The notes: generated by a model not told the origin, from the sequence alone. Positions 40,428 through 50,350 are shown, numbered from the stretch's first letter. The stretch is 64,000 bases of DNA from Pyrinomonadaceae bacterium (GCA_030841105.1 JAVEDE010000060.1:1-64000), one strand, 5' to 3'. Translations and numbers: made by a program.

Positions 40428-41162
40428 TCAGAGGGCGTGACCGTTGTTACCGCTGATCAAGCGTGTGAACTCCTTCTTCAACATCGGGTAACATTCGCAC
40501 GACTCCGCCTCCAGCTTTGCGCGGTCTGTGATGGTGACGTGCCCCCGGCTGTAGGTAATGACGCCTGCGTCTCTGAGTTGACCCGCAGCCTCTGTAACAC
40601 CCGCACGCCGCGTGCCGAGCATCGTGGCGATGAACTCATGCGTTAATTCTAAATCCTTTGATTGCGACCTGTCCTGACACATCAGCAGCCACTTCGACAA
40701 ACGCCCGCCGATGTGGTGCGCGCGGTTACAGGCGGCGGTCAGGGCGATCTGCGTGATGAAGGCTTGCGTGTAGCGCAGCAGCATGTCATGGAGCGCCCCG
40801 CCTTTGTTAAACTCCCGCTTGAGCACATCGGCGCGCATCCGAAAGCCATCGCCCCCCATTTGCACCTGTGCTAAAAGCGGCGAACTGATCGTGCCGAGAA
40901 AGACGCAGACGCCGAACATCCCCTCGTTGCCGACCATCCCGATTTCGACTGTGCCGCCGTCTTCAAAACTTGAGACGAGAGAGACAGTGCCGCGATTGGG
41001 GAAGTAGACGTGCGTGATGGGTTCGTCGGGGTGACAGACGACTTCGCCCGCCGACAGGGTGACGAATTCTAAATCGAGTGCGAGGCGTTCGTATTCGGCG
41101 TGTGATAAGGAGTTGAGGATGCGGTTCGCGGCGGGGGGAAGTGATGGGGTGTGCGTGGACAT
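40428..41162 (-). CDS. Crp/Fnr-family transcriptional regulator
   Basis: 244 residues from the ATG at 41160-41162 (aaagg upstream on the minus strand). N-terminal cyclic-nucleotide-binding-like beta-roll (LEFVTLSAGEVVCHPDEPITHVYFPNRGTVSLVSSFEDGGTVEIGMVGNEGMFGV) and C-terminal winged helix (LELTHEFIATMLGTRRAGVTEAAGQLRDAGVITYSRGHVTI). The PRA-type cAMP phosphate-binding motif is absent and there is no Fnr Cys set, so the signal is unknown. Proteins of this subtype are often numerous in soil bacteria. A short palindrome (41221-41235) in the divergent region may be its own site. Confidence 0.92.
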   Translation of the reverse strand: MSTHTPSLPPAANRILNSLSHAEYERLALDLEFVTLSAGEVVCHPDEPITHVYFPNRGTVSLVSSFEDGGTVEIGMVGNEGMFGVCVFLGTISSPLLAQVQMGGDGFRMRADVLKREFNKGGALHDMLLRYTQAFITQIALTAACNRAHHIGGRLSKWLLMCQDRSQSKDLELTHEFIATMLGTRRAGVTEAAGQLRDAGVITYSRGHVTITDRAKLEAESCECYPMLKKEFTRLISGNNGHAL

Positions 41163-41220
41163 CAGGTAGCCTTTCTGTGTGCGATTCGTGTCCGTAAAAG
41201 ACAGCACGCGGCAGAAGGGA

Positions 41221-41235
41221 GTTAGCTAGGCTAAC
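41221..41235. promoter_or_regulatory. Palindrome in divergent promoter region
   Basis: GTTAGC-tag-GCTAAC, perfect 6-bp arms, between the Crp/Fnr-like gene and the REC-domain gene. A candidate regulator site; not a Crp or Fnr consensus. Confidence 0.4.
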
Positions 41236-41408
41236 CTAATGTCGGATGGAGCTTCTCAAAAGAACTGTACGAGAACGAAAACAGCATAACAGGCTTTGTC
41301 CTAAACGGACAGTTGGTTCATCCGAAATGGACGAAGCCGCACAGCATTGAGTTGAACTTAGAGAGGCATTGTGTGTAATGTTCCAGAGTCTCTGTTTCAG
41401 AGAAAAGG

Positions 41409-41819
41409 ATGAACAAAGGGATGAACACGGAACAAGTGAAGCAAGCGACCATCTTGCTCATTGAAGAAGACGACGAAACACGCCCCATCCTCAAGCAGAA
41501 CCTACAAAGGTACGGCTATCGCGTGCTCATTGCGCTGGACGAAGAAGACGCGCGGGACAGGGTCGGCGGCGGGGGCGTGCAGGCCGACTTGATTCTCATC
41601 GATCTCGTCGGCAAGTTTCCGCAAGACGTGCTGGAGGCCGGACAAAGAGTTCGCGCGCACGCGAAATACGACGGCCGCACCCCGCTCGTCGCGCTGGCTG
41701 AAAAATACGGCGTAGACCTCGAAGGCACGGACGTGAACGTCAGCGGCAATGATTGGATCACCTACCTCGAAGAGCACGACCAGCTACCCAATCTGCTCGC
41801 ACGTCTCCTCGGCAAATAA
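41409..41819 (+). CDS. Stand-alone response-regulator receiver-like protein, atypical
   Basis: 136 residues, one receiver domain and nothing else. The acidic pocket (ATILLIEEDDETRP) and the phosphoacceptor Asp (ADLILIDLVG) are present. The position that should carry the conserved Lys (usually a KP pair) reads SGNDWITYLEEHDQLPNLL, so the Lys is lost. The Thr/Ser region is RTPLVALAEKYG. Loss of Lys usually weakens phosphorylation-dependent switching. It is convergent with the NtrC-like gene. A gagaaaagg precedes the ATG. It may be a pseudo-receiver acting by protein contact; partner unknown. Confidence 0.82.
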   Translation: MNKGMNTEQVKQATILLIEEDDETRPILKQNLQRYGYRVLIALDEEDARDRVGGGGVQADLILIDLVGKFPQDVLEAGQRVRAHAKYDGRTPLVALAEKYGVDLEGTDVNVSGNDWITYLEEHDQLPNLLARLLGK

Positions 41820-41921
41820 TCAAATCAGGCCGCTACCCGGCAACGACACACGTAAATTTGAAGGTGGAACACGCGGCGTCGGAGTTACAACGTCCGGTCG
41901 CCGCGTCCGGCGGGACGAACT

Positions 41922-43343
41922 TCAACTGCGCCGCGTCAGATTGTAATCGCGCAGGCGGCGGTAGAGTGTGGAGGGCGAGATGCCGAGGATTTCGGCCGTC
42001 TTGCCGCGATGCCAGTTGGTCTGTTCGAGCGCGGAGACGATCTGTTGCCGCTCGACTTCCCTGAGCGGCGGCTGCACGACGGCGTTTCCGCCTTCGGACG
42101 CCCCGCCGCCCGTTGCAGCGGCGACGCCGCCCGCGTAATTCTGCACGAACGCGTTCGCCGTCGTCGCGGGGTTGACGATTTCGGGCGGCAGTTCGTTCGT
42201 CGTGATGCGCCCGTCGTTGGCGAGCAGCACGGCGCGCTCAAGGCAGTTGCGAAGTTGGCGCACGTTGCCCGGCCACGGGTAGGCGGCGAGCGCGGCCAGC
42301 GTTTCGGGCGTGATCTCCGGCGGGTTCAGGCCGCCGAGTTGGCGTATGAGGTGCTGCGCGAGCGGCTCGATGTCTTCGGGGCGTTCGCGCAGAGGCGCGA
42401 GGTTGATCTGGAAGCCGTTGATGCGGTAGAGGAGGTCTGCGCGGAAGCTGCCGTCGGAGACGGCCTGCGTCATGTCGCGGTTCGTCGCCGCGATGATGCG
42501 GACGTTGACCTGCACTTTACGCACCGCGCCGACGCGGTAGAAGGTCTGCGTCTCGATGGCGCGCAAGAGTTTCGACTGCAAAGGCGCGGGCAGTTCCGTC
42601 ACTTCGTCTAAAAAGAGCGTGCCGTTGTCTGCGAGTTCAAACAGTCCGAGCTTGCGCCCCTTCGCGCCGGAGAACGCGCCCGCCTCGTAGCCGAAGAGTT
42701 CGGATTCGAGCAGCGACTCTTGAAAGGCGGCGCAGTTGAGATCAATGAACGAGCCGTCCTTGCGCTGCGACAAGCGGTGGATGGCGTGCGCGATCAGTTC
42801 CTTGCCCGTGCCCGACTCGCCCGTGATCAGGACGGACGCGTCCGACGGCGCGACGCGTTCGACGAGACGCAGAGCCTCGCGCATCGCGTCCGAGACGTGG
42901 ACGATCTCGGGCATCCCCGTCTGCCGCGCGAGTTGAGCGCGCAGGCGTTGGTTGTCCACGCGCAGACGCCGCTTCTCCGCAGCGCGTTTGACGAGCGTGT
43001 CGAGTTCGTTGATGTGATAGGGCTTGGAGAGGTAATCATACGCGCCGAGTTTCATCGCCTCGATGGCCGTCTCGACGGTGGCGTGCCCGGTCAGCATGAT
43101 CACTTCGGGCGGGTTCGGCCGCTGGTGTACGCGGCGCAAGAGTTCGAGGCCGTCCATGCGCGGCATGTTGATGTCGCACAAAAGCACGTCCACGTTGCTC
43201 TCTTCCAAGAGGCGCAGCGCGGCCTCGCCGTCGGGCGCGACGCGCACCTCGTGCCCCTGCCTCTGAAGTTCTTTCTGCAAAACCAGCCGGAGGTTCGCTT
43301 CGTCCTCGGCCACCAGAATTCTGCTCGGCTGCTCGTTACTCAA
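41922..43343 (-). CDS. NtrC-family sigma54-dependent response regulator
   Basis: 473 residues from a TTG at 43341-43343 whose last bases overlap the kinase stop (TTGA). The longer frame into the kinase gene is spurious. Receiver domain with Asp57 and Lys107; AAA+ domain with Walker A GESGTGKE (175-182), the sigma54-contact loop as GAFSGA (222-227, Ser for the usual Thr) and PWPGNVRQLRNCLERAVLL; C-terminal Fis-type helix-turn-helix (TAEILGISPSTLYRRLRDY). It activates promoters of the sigma54 type after phosphorylation by the kinase encoded just upstream. Target genes are not evident here. Confidence 0.95.
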   Translation of the reverse strand: MSNEQPSRILVAEDEANLRLVLQKELQRQGHEVRVAPDGEAALRLLEESNVDVLLCDINMPRMDGLELLRRVHQRPNPPEVIMLTGHATVETAIEAMKLGAYDYLSKPYHINELDTLVKRAAEKRRLRVDNQRLRAQLARQTGMPEIVHVSDAMREALRLVERVAPSDASVLITGESGTGKELIAHAIHRLSQRKDGSFIDLNCAAFQESLLESELFGYEAGAFSGAKGRKLGLFELADNGTLFLDEVTELPAPLQSKLLRAIETQTFYRVGAVRKVQVNVRIIAATNRDMTQAVSDGSFRADLLYRINGFQINLAPLRERPEDIEPLAQHLIRQLGGLNPPEITPETLAALAAYPWPGNVRQLRNCLERAVLLANDGRITTNELPPEIVNPATTANAFVQNYAGGVAAATGGGASEGGNAVVQPPLREVERQQIVSALEQTNWHRGKTAEILGISPSTLYRRLRDYNLTRRS

Positions 43344-45442
43344 CTCGCTCGGCCTCCGTCGTCCAATCGCTCCCCGCTCAGCGAGGGCAAGACAAGCGTG
43401 AAAGTCGTCCCGCGCCCGACTACCGAATCCACGGCGACGCGCCCGCCGTGCTCCGTCACAATACCATAACAGACTGCCAGCCCGAGACCCGTTCCCTGCC
43501 CGACCTCCTTCGTCGTGAAGAAGGGATCGAAGATGCGCGCCAGATTCTCCTGCGGAATCCCGACGCCCGTGTCGCACACCTCGACGCGCACGCCCGCCGC
43601 GCCTTCGTTCTGTGCGCGCAAGTGAAGCGTCCCGCCCTGCGGCATCGCGTCAATCGCGTTCTCGGCGAGAATGATCACGGCCTGCTGCAACTGCCCCGCG
43701 TCGCCCGCGACGGCAGCCACGTCCGCGGGCGCGTCAACCTCGATCTCGACGTTGCGGCTGCGCTTCTGGTGGCGCAGCAGACGCGCCGCCGCTTCCAGCA
43801 CTTCGCCCAACTCGACCGGCGCGTGCTGCCCCGCGCGGTTGCGACTGAAATCCAAAAGCCCGTTCGTGATCGTCTTACAACGGAAAGCCTCGCTGCGAAT
43901 GAGCGACAGGTATTCGCGCAAGTCTTCGACTTCGGCCGACTGCCCGAACGCGCCTTCGACGACGCGCGTCTCCAAAGCCTCTGCGCACGCGGCGATGGTG
44001 GCGAGCGGGTTGTTGATCTCGTGGACGACCCCTGCGGCGAGTCGGCCGACGGCCGCGAGTTTTTCGGTGCGCGCGACGGCGCGGTTCGCCTCCACGCGCG
44101 CCGTGATGTCTTCGCCCACGGTGATGACGTGCGAAATCTCGCCGCCCTCGACGCGCATCGGGACTTTACTGACGAGCCAGTGTTTCGACGTGCCGTCCGG
44201 GGCGACCGACTCCTGCTCGATGCGTTCGATACGGCCGGTCTCGAAGGCGCGGCCGAATTCGCGTTCCAGAATCTCGCGCCGCTGGCGCGTCAGCACGTCG
44301 AAGATGTTGCGCCCCAGAGCCTCGCCGCGCGGGATGCCCTGCCCGCCGAGTTCGCGGTTGCGATTCCAAGCGACGATGCGGTGATTGCGATCCACCGCGT
44401 AGAGCGAGACGGGCAGCGTGTCAATGATGGCCTCTGTGAAACGCCGCTGCGCTTCGGCCTCGGCCGTGCGCCGTTCGACCTCCTTCGCGAGACTGGCCGA
44501 TGATGCTCGCGCCGCTTCGTACAGAGACGAGATGCGCGCCGCGAGCGCGGCCTGCTGCGCTGCCGCGTCAATCAGGCGGCTCTCGGTTTCGCCGCAGCCT
44601 TCGGCCGTATCGAATGCGACGACGAGCGCGCCGAGCGCGTGCCCCTCGAAGCGGAGCGGCGCGACGTACTCGACGCGGTGCGCCTCGTCTCGCAGGAAAA
44701 ACTCCGCGCGGTCTTCGAGCCTGACGGAAGTCGCCGGGTCGGTCTTGAGCCAACGCCTGAGCTTCGCCTGATCGATCAGAGCGCCGTCCTCCGCGCTGCC
44801 CTCCCGGTCGAAGACGCACGCGGCCGACTCACTTAAAGCCGCGCCGCCCGTTGCGCGCTCCGGGGCGTCGCCCATCCGGCGCGGCTCTAAGATGGCGGCG
44901 CAGAGCGTTGCGTTGGCGGCTTCGTAGGTCGCGCCCGCGACGCGTCGGACGACCTGCACGGGTTCTAAGGCGACGAGCAGGCCGCGCCCCAGGTCGGCCA
45001 GAAAACCGAGTTCGCGGTTGCTGCCGACGAGCGCGCGCTCGCGTTGCGCTGCCTCGATCTGCGTGCCGACGCGCGAGAGGAGTTCGCGGCGCGTCGCCGG
45101 TTTGACGATGAAGTCGTCAGCCCCCGCGGCGAACGCGCCGACCTTGCGTTCCTCGTCGTCGTGCGCCGAGATGACGATGACGGGCAGACGCCGCGTCGCC
45201 TCCTGCGCGCGCAACAGGCGGCACAGCGCGAGGCCGTCCACGCCGGGCAGTTCGATGTCTAAAAGGATCAGATCGCACGGCTCGCGGTGGAGCATGCGTA
45301 GCGCGGTCGGCGCGTCGGCGGCCGTCTTCACCTGATGCTGCGCGCTCTCGAAGGTGTGCTGGAGAGAGGCGCGCGCCCGTTCGTCGTCGTCAACGATGAG
45401 CAGGGTGAAACTTTTCGCCGCTTGGATGGAAGAAACCGGCAT
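43340..45442 (-). CDS. Hybrid histidine kinase: REC-GAF-PAS-HisKA-HATPase
   Basis: 700 residues without transmembrane helices. N-terminal receiver domain ([11 protein letters not shown], Asp in [16 protein letters not shown], Lys in [14 protein letters not shown]), GAF-like segment (about 150-300), PAS domain ([29 protein letters not shown]), HisKA with the phospho-His in [18 protein letters not shown], and an HATPase with [35 protein letters not shown] receiver before the kinase domains suggests input from another kinase. Translation is coupled to the NtrC-like regulator (overlapping stop/start), so the two form a soluble NtrB/NtrC-type pair. Confidence 0.94.
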   Translation of the reverse strand: MPVSSIQAAKSFTLLIVDDDERARASLQHTFESAQHQVKTAADAPTALRMLHREPCDLILLDIELPGVDGLALCRLLRAQEATRRLPVIVISAHDDEERKVGAFAAGADDFIVKPATRRELLSRVGTQIEAAQRERALVGSNRELGFLADLGRGLLVALEPVQVVRRVAGATYEAANATLCAAILEPRRMGDAPERATGGAALSESAACVFDREGSAEDGALIDQAKLRRWLKTDPATSVRLEDRAEFFLRDEAHRVEYVAPLRFEGHALGALVVAFDTAEGCGETESRLIDAAAQQAALAARISSLYEAARASSASLAKEVERRTAEAEAQRRFTEAIIDTLPVSLYAVDRNHRIVAWNRNRELGGQGIPRGEALGRNIFDVLTRQRREILEREFGRAFETGRIERIEQESVAPDGTSKHWLVSKVPMRVEGGEISHVITVGEDITARVEANRAVARTEKLAAVGRLAAGVVHEINNPLATIAACAEALETRVVEGAFGQSAEVEDLREYLSLIRSEAFRCKTITNGLLDFSRNRAGQHAPVELGEVLEAAARLLRHQKRSRNVEIEVDAPADVAAVAGDAGQLQQAVIILAENAIDAMPQGGTLHLRAQNEGAAGVRVEVCDTGVGIPQENLARIFDPFFTTKEVGQGTGLGLAVCYGIVTEHGGRVAVDSVVGRGTTFTLVLPSLSGERLDDGGRAS

Positions 45443-45631
45443 GCTTTAAGTAAGAGGCGACGCGCCGACCGCACGGCGGCGTACATTGAAGACCGACAGA
45501 AGCAAGTCCCGGCTGCGGGTGCGCGCTAACACGTAGACTCTCCGGCGAAGCGCATTCAAGCCGACGACGCTGTGCCGCAGCCCTGAGCCTCTCTAACGAT
45601 TAAAGCGATGCGGGGCGGGTATGTCAAGAGA

Positions 45632-45712
45632 AGTGGGCAGTAAGCAATGAGCAGTAAGCAGTGAGCATTAGTAAATCCTTCTGCTCACCGCTCACCGCTC
45701 ACTTCTTACTTG
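45632..45712. repeat. Heptad inverted element, GCAGTAA/GCAGTGA family
   Basis: Left arm gcagtaagcaatgagcagta and on, right arm gctcaccgctcaccgctcac. It lies just downstream of the HD-GYP gene stop (minus strand). The gap 45443-45715 otherwise holds no gene. Confidence 0.87.
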
Positions 45713-45715
45713 CCG

Positions 45716-48262
45716 TTAATTGATGGCCGTCGTGGCGAGTTCGCCCGTGGGAGTTTCGACGATGGAGAGGGAGGTGGCCGAACCGGTGTGGCGGCGGCGT
45801 AGTTTGTGGTCGGACTTGACAGAGTACATGGCCTGATCGGCGGCGATGAGCAGTTGGTTGAGCGTCTCGCCGTCCGTGCCGAAACGCGCCGCGCCGACGC
45901 TGATGCCGACGCGCGCGCGCTTGTCGGGCGGGACGTGCAGAGACAGCCCGCGGATGGCCGTCTCGATGCGCCCGCACAAATCGTCGGCCTGCGCGCGGGG
46001 CAGGTCTTGCACGACGGCGACGAACTCGTCGCCCGCGTAGCGCGCGAGGAAATCATACTCGCGCAGTTGCGCGCTCAACACGCGCGCCACCTCGCGCAGC
46101 ATTTGATCGCCCGTGCTGTGGCCGTAGGTGTCGTTAACCGATTTGAACTCGTCGAGGTCGAGCATGACGACTTGAAAGGACGTGCCGTTGCGACGCGCGC
46201 GGGCTTCCTCTTCAGCGAAGCGTATGTGGAGTGCGCGCGCGTTCGGCAGATTCGTCAGCGGATCGGTGAGGGCGTTCGATTCGGCCTCGGCATGATGGAG
46301 AGCGTTGGAGAAGGCGTCGGAGGCAAGGCGCGCGACGGTGTCGAGCAGGTGCAGGTGATCGTCCGTGTAATGATCCGGTTGGAGCGAATAGACTGCGAGC
46401 ACGCCGAGCAGGCGTTCGTCTTTGACGAGCGGTAGCGCAATCATGGAGCGATACGGTTCAGCCTCCGTCAACGCGAGGGCGGCGAAATCGAGCATCGGGT
46501 CGAACCCGGCGGCGGGGCGTCGGTTGGCGATGACGAACCCGATCACGCCCTCGCCCGGCGCGACGCAGTGGCCGCGCAGCGCTTCGGCGTTGAGGCCGCT
46601 GACGTGCGCGACGGTCGCGTAGTTCTTCAACTCGTCGAAGAGATAGACGGCGCAGGTGTCGAACGGAACCATGTGGCCGACCTTGTTGACGAGAATCTGG
46701 CTGCGGTCTTCCATGTCGAGCGACGCGCCGAAGGTGCTCGCGATTTCGTAGAGCGCGTACACCTCGCGGTGCGCGCTCTTGATCTGTTCGAGGTAGGCGG
46801 GCACGGCGAACTGTTTCGGGTTGAGCGGCGGCGCGGCGGACGTGTGAGCGGCGTTGGCGTGCGAGCCGCTCGCTTCGACAAGTGCGCGCGGCTCGGCCTC
46901 GCGGCTCGTGAAGCCGTGCTGGTCGAGTCCGAGTTCGACGATCTCAGCCTCGAACTCCGGCAGGTGCTTGAGAAAAAGTTCGACGACTTTCGGATCGAAG
47001 TGCGTGCCCGCGCCGCGCAGGAGCATCGCGCTCGCCTCCTCGCGCGTCATGCCGCGGCGATAGGGGCGATCCTCGCGCACCGAGTCGAAGCAATCAACCA
47101 CGGCGAAGATGCGCGCCGTCCACGGTATCTCTTCGCCGCGCAGGCCATCCGGGTAGCCGAGGCCGTCCCAGCGTTCGTGGTGCGAGCGCACGATGGGAAC
47201 AACCGGGTAGGGATAATCAATGCGTTCGAGGATGCTCGCGCCGACGATGGTGTGAACCTTCATGCGCTCAAACTCGGCCGTCGTCAGCTTGCCCGGCTTG
47301 TTCAGGATGTGATCGGGCACGGCGAGTTTGCCGATGTCGTGCAGCATCGCGCCCGCACGCAGCGCCTCGATCTCGCTGCGGGTGAGGCGGAGCATTTCGC
47401 CGAGCCGCGCCGCGTAGAGTTGCACGCGCCGGACGTGGCAGTGGGTCGTTTGATCTTTGGCGTCAATCGCCGTGGCGAGGGCTTCGACGGTGGCGAGGTG
47501 AAGTCGCGCGAGTTCGGCCGTCTCGCGCGACTTCTCGTTCATGCGCTCGAAGTAAATTTTGTAAGTGGCGAACGTCGCGCCGATGACGGGGACGCTGAGT
47601 AGCACGTAGATGAGTCCGAAGTTCTGCATCGCCTGATAGAGCAGCGCGGTGACGATGGCCGAGGCGAAGAACGTGCACGAAGTCCAGAGGTAGCCGTCGC
47701 GCCAGAACTTCCAGATCGAACTGCCGCCCTTGAGCGCGTGTAGAGTGCCGATGAGCACGCCGTTGAACAGGTATTGCAGGAGCGCCATCACGACGAGCGG
47801 CACGAGCAGTTGCTCGAACGTCAGCCGCGACATGCCGACGGGCTGGCGCGCGACGCCCGCGTAAGAGTCGAGCATGAAGTAGAAGGCGGTGGCCGAGACG
47901 AGCACCGTTAGCGACATCGTGGCGGGCGCGGCGATCCAACTCGGCGCGCGGCGTGAGGTGCAGAGCGAACTGACGAGCGCGCCCGTCGCGCCGAGCGCGA
48001 GGGCGGCGGGCACGCCGAGCAGGATCGCGCCGAGGAAGATGAAGGCGTCGCCCGCCGTGATGCTGGCCGACGTGTTGGGGATGCGGATGGGGAGAGAGCT
48101 TGAGATGACGACGAAACTCGCGAGCGCGAGAAACTGTAGCCCTTGCGTCTGGGTGAACGAGAGACACTGCGACAGCGCCCACGCGACGATGAGCGCGCCC
48201 GCCGAGACGAGCGCGACCCAGTAGACTTTCGCCGCGCGGCTGTAGCCCGACATGTCAATCAT
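45716..48262 (-). CDS. Membrane HD-GYP / GAF / GGDEF signalling protein
   Basis: 848 residues from the ATG at 48260-48262 (aagga about 10 nt upstream). Roughly 250 residues of transmembrane helices come first. An HD-GYP phosphodiesterase domain follows (LHDIGKLAVPDHILNKPGKL, HHERWDGLGYPDGLRGEEIP), then GAF (about 500-660, CAVYLFDELKNYATVAHVSG), then a C-terminal GGDEF domain with active-site AGDEF in LARYAGDEFVAVVQDL and DPLTNLPNARALHIRF at its start. It could both make and break cyclic di-GMP. A PilZ receptor gene lies 4 kb away. Membrane sensing of an unknown signal is likely. Confidence 0.94.
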   Translation of the reverse strand: MIDMSGYSRAAKVYWVALVSAGALIVAWALSQCLSFTQTQGLQFLALASFVVISSSLPIRIPNTSASITAGDAFIFLGAILLGVPAALALGATGALVSSLCTSRRAPSWIAAPATMSLTVLVSATAFYFMLDSYAGVARQPVGMSRLTFEQLLVPLVVMALLQYLFNGVLIGTLHALKGGSSIWKFWRDGYLWTSCTFFASAIVTALLYQAMQNFGLIYVLLSVPVIGATFATYKIYFERMNEKSRETAELARLHLATVEALATAIDAKDQTTHCHVRRVQLYAARLGEMLRLTRSEIEALRAGAMLHDIGKLAVPDHILNKPGKLTTAEFERMKVHTIVGASILERIDYPYPVVPIVRSHHERWDGLGYPDGLRGEEIPWTARIFAVVDCFDSVREDRPYRRGMTREEASAMLLRGAGTHFDPKVVELFLKHLPEFEAEIVELGLDQHGFTSREAEPRALVEASGSHANAAHTSAAPPLNPKQFAVPAYLEQIKSAHREVYALYEIASTFGASLDMEDRSQILVNKVGHMVPFDTCAVYLFDELKNYATVAHVSGLNAEALRGHCVAPGEGVIGFVIANRRPAAGFDPMLDFAALALTEAEPYRSMIALPLVKDERLLGVLAVYSLQPDHYTDDHLHLLDTVARLASDAFSNALHHAEAESNALTDPLTNLPNARALHIRFAEEEARARRNGTSFQVVMLDLDEFKSVNDTYGHSTGDQMLREVARVLSAQLREYDFLARYAGDEFVAVVQDLPRAQADDLCGRIETAIRGLSLHVPPDKRARVGISVGAARFGTDGETLNQLLIAADQAMYSVKSDHKLRRRHTGSATSLSIVETPTGELATTAIN

Positions 48263-48366
48263 TCTCGATTCGTCCTTTGCACGCTGGAGTGTCCGCGACT
48301 GCTGGTCTATCAAGAGGCTGCAAGATTCGTTTTCGCCCCAATTTGCGACCGACCTTGAAAAGCCCG

Positions 48367-48640
48367 CCGCCGGAGACGATTGACGGGAGCAAATCGTCTA
48401 CTGTCTCCGGCGACGGCTTGGGCAAGCGGCGAGTGCGTGGCACTCACTCGCCGCGTCAGGGGTGAGAATCTCGTCCGTCTTCCGGGTCGCGCTGCTTGCG
48501 GCGCGCTGCGGTCGAAACTCTCTTCGAGAGCGCTTCCGTCGCGACCCGTCGGGTTGTCAAAAGTGGTGCGGCCGTTCGGACTCCGTGCGGAGAGTCCGAA
48601 GAAGCGCGTTAACGCTTCCAGCCGCACCCACCCTCTAAAC
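48367..48640. ncRNA. Candidate structured RNA or multi-hairpin element
   Basis: Four consecutive foldable modules in a gene-free gap: (1) gccgccggagac...gtctccggcgacggc (48364-48417) with an inner acgatt/aatcgt pair; (2) gcggcgagtg...cactcgccgc (48426-48454); (3) gggtcgcg...cgcgaccc (48484-48547) enclosing ctctcttcgagag; (4) gtgcggc...gccgcac (48566-48627), a three-way junction holding ttcggactc/gagtccgaa and gaagcg/cgcttc. Both strands carry an open frame, but neither reads like a protein. Strand and function unknown; not tRNA, tmRNA, RNase P or SRP RNA by motif. Confidence 0.4.
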
Positions 48641-48913
48641 AAGCCGCGTGCCGCACGGACACACGAGACAAACACGCCGCAAAACTCGCCAAAGCGCGAC
48701 GCCCCGCGCCTCGATTGAAAACTGGAAGTTACTCCGACACGATTTCCCGTCAACCTGACGCGTCATGCTGACGCCAACGTCGCGCCCTGACCGAAGCGCA
48801 CACTCATTAGTGCCTCGCCCCATACAACCGCGCGCCTAGTTCCAGTTTTTTCATTCCCCGCGACACAACGCACGTTTGACAACCTTCATCCCGCTGTCGC
48901 ACTCTCAAAAAAC
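48641..48913. other. Gene-free DNA upstream of the MFS element
   Basis: No credible ORF; A/C-rich with tandem-like acacgagacaaacac words and a possible AT-rich promoter stretch near 48840-48860 (ttccagttttttcatt). Nothing else recognisable. Confidence 0.3.
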
Positions 48914-48998
48914 AGTGACGAGTGACAGGTGACGAGCGACGAGCCGGAACAAGTTTCCGGTTTTCAACTTGTCACCTGCCACCCGTCACTCGTCACTA
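48914..48998. repeat. Heptad inverted element, GTGACGA family
   Basis: Left arm gtgacgagtgacaggtgacg, spacer acaagtttccggtt, right arm with matching changes (ttgtcacctgccacccgtca). Compensatory variants in both arms point to maintained pairing. It ends 5 bp before the MFS ATG. Confidence 0.88.
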
Positions 48999-49003
48999 TT
49001 CTT

Positions 49004-50350
49004 ATGTCCGTCGGCTATCTCGAATTGCTGCGTGAGAATCGCGGCTTCCGGCAACTGTGGCTCGGTCAGGTGGTGAGCCAACTCGGCGACTGGTTCGACA
49101 CCATCGCCGTGATGACGCTCGTCTTGAACTTGACGGGTTCGGGGCGCGACGTGGGACTCATCATGGTGGCGCGCTTCCTGCCGAGCGTCGTCGTCGGGCC
49201 GCTCTCCGGCGTCGTCGCGGACAGGTTCAACCGGCGCACGATCATGATCGTGTCCGACGTGTTGCGCGCCGTCGTCGTGCTCGGCTTCCTGTTCGTGCGC
49301 CGACCGGATCAAATCTGGCTCATCTACGCGCTGACCGTTTTGCAACTCACCTTCTCGACTTTCTTCGAGCCGGCGAAGTCTGCGGCCATCCCTTCCATCG
49401 TCGCGGAGCGCGAACTCATCTCGGCCAACGCCATTGCCTCGGTCACTTGGTCGGCCATGCTCACGCTCGGCGCGGTGGCGGGCGGGCTGGTGACGGGTTG
49501 GTTCGGCACGGACGCCGCCTTCGTCGTTGACTCGGCGACTTACATCGTCTCGGCCGCGCTCGTCTGGAGCGTGCGCTTTCCGCGCCGCCCGACGCGCGAG
49601 AAGACGCGGCTCACGCTTGCGAAAGCGCTCGGCATTACCGACACGCTCGAAGGCATCCGCTACGTGCGGACACGGCCGCGCGTGCTCGCGCTGATGGCGG
49701 TGAAGCCCGCGTGGGGTCTGGGCGGCGGCATCCTCGCGCTGCTCGCGGTCTTCGGCGAAAAGATTTTCCCCGTCGGGCCGAGCGCGGCCACAGGCATCGG
49801 CGTGCTCTACGCCGCGCGCGGCATCGGCACGGCCATCGGCCCGGTCTTCGCGCGTCGCCTCGCGGGCGAATCGCGCGCACGCATGCAGACCATCATCGGC
49901 CTCTCGTTCCTCGTCGGCGGCGTCTTCTACGCGGCCTTCGGCGGCGCGACCAACTACGCCCTCGCGCTCGTGATGCTGGCCGTCGCGCACATGGGCGGCA
50001 GCATCCTCTGGGTCTTCTCCACGGTGCTGTTGCAGCAGGGCGTCGAGGACAACTTTCGCGGGCGCGTCTTCGCCGCCGAACTCGCCCTGCTCACGCTGAC
50101 GATGGCCGCCTCCAACTACCTCGTCGGCGAACTGCTCGACCGCTTCAACTTCCCGCCGCGCGTCGTCACCATCGGCATCGGCATCCTCTTCCTGTTGCCC
50201 GGCCTCCTCTGGTTCGCCACCGCGCGCTGGTGGAATCGCGAGCGCACGACAACGCCGCACGCGCAGACGACTCAAGCGGGCGAGCCTCCCGTCACGAGCG
50301 ACGCCGCGCTGCGCGACGCCGCCACGAAGATTCACCTCTCAAGCGATTAA
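49004..50350 (+). CDS. Major facilitator superfamily exporter
   Basis: 448 residues from the ATG at 49004; the upstream codons of a longer frame are repeat sequence. About 12 transmembrane helices, with the MFS loop 2-3 motif in GVVADRFNRRTIMIVSDVLRAVV and the N-terminal FRQLWLGQVVSQLGDWFDTIAVMTL. This N-terminus is that of the enterobactin exporter/macrolide efflux-like (MFS_3) group. Substrate unknown. The C-terminal 35 residues are hydrophilic. The ATG follows a heptad element with the linker attctt and no Shine-Dalgarno. Confidence 0.92.
   Translation: MSVGYLELLRENRGFRQLWLGQVVSQLGDWFDTIAVMTLVLNLTGSGRDVGLIMVARFLPSVVVGPLSGVVADRFNRRTIMIVSDVLRAVVVLGFLFVRRPDQIWLIYALTVLQLTFSTFFEPAKSAAIPSIVAERELISANAIASVTWSAMLTLGAVAGGLVTGWFGTDAAFVVDSATYIVSAALVWSVRFPRRPTREKTRLTLAKALGITDTLEGIRYVRTRPRVLALMAVKPAWGLGGGILALLAVFGEKIFPVGPSAATGIGVLYAARGIGTAIGPVFARRLAGESRARMQTIIGLSFLVGGVFYAAFGGATNYALALVMLAVAHMGGSILWVFSTVLLQQGVEDNFRGRVFAAELALLTLTMAASNYLVGELLDRFNFPPRVVTIGIGILFLLPGLLWFATARWWNRERTTTPHAQTTQAGEPPVTSDAALRDAATKIHLSSD

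Noticed and set aside
43344-43577. N-terminal extension of the NtrC-like regulator
   Set aside because: This part overlaps the kinase gene and is Arg-rich shadow sequence; the receiver domain begins right after the TTG that overlaps the kinase stop.
48310-48753. 147-codon minus-strand frame and a 112-codon plus-strand frame in the structured region
   Set aside because: Arg/Ser/Pro/Leu-rich with no domain pattern on either strand; frames this long arise easily in GC-rich DNA, and the hairpins explain the sequence better.
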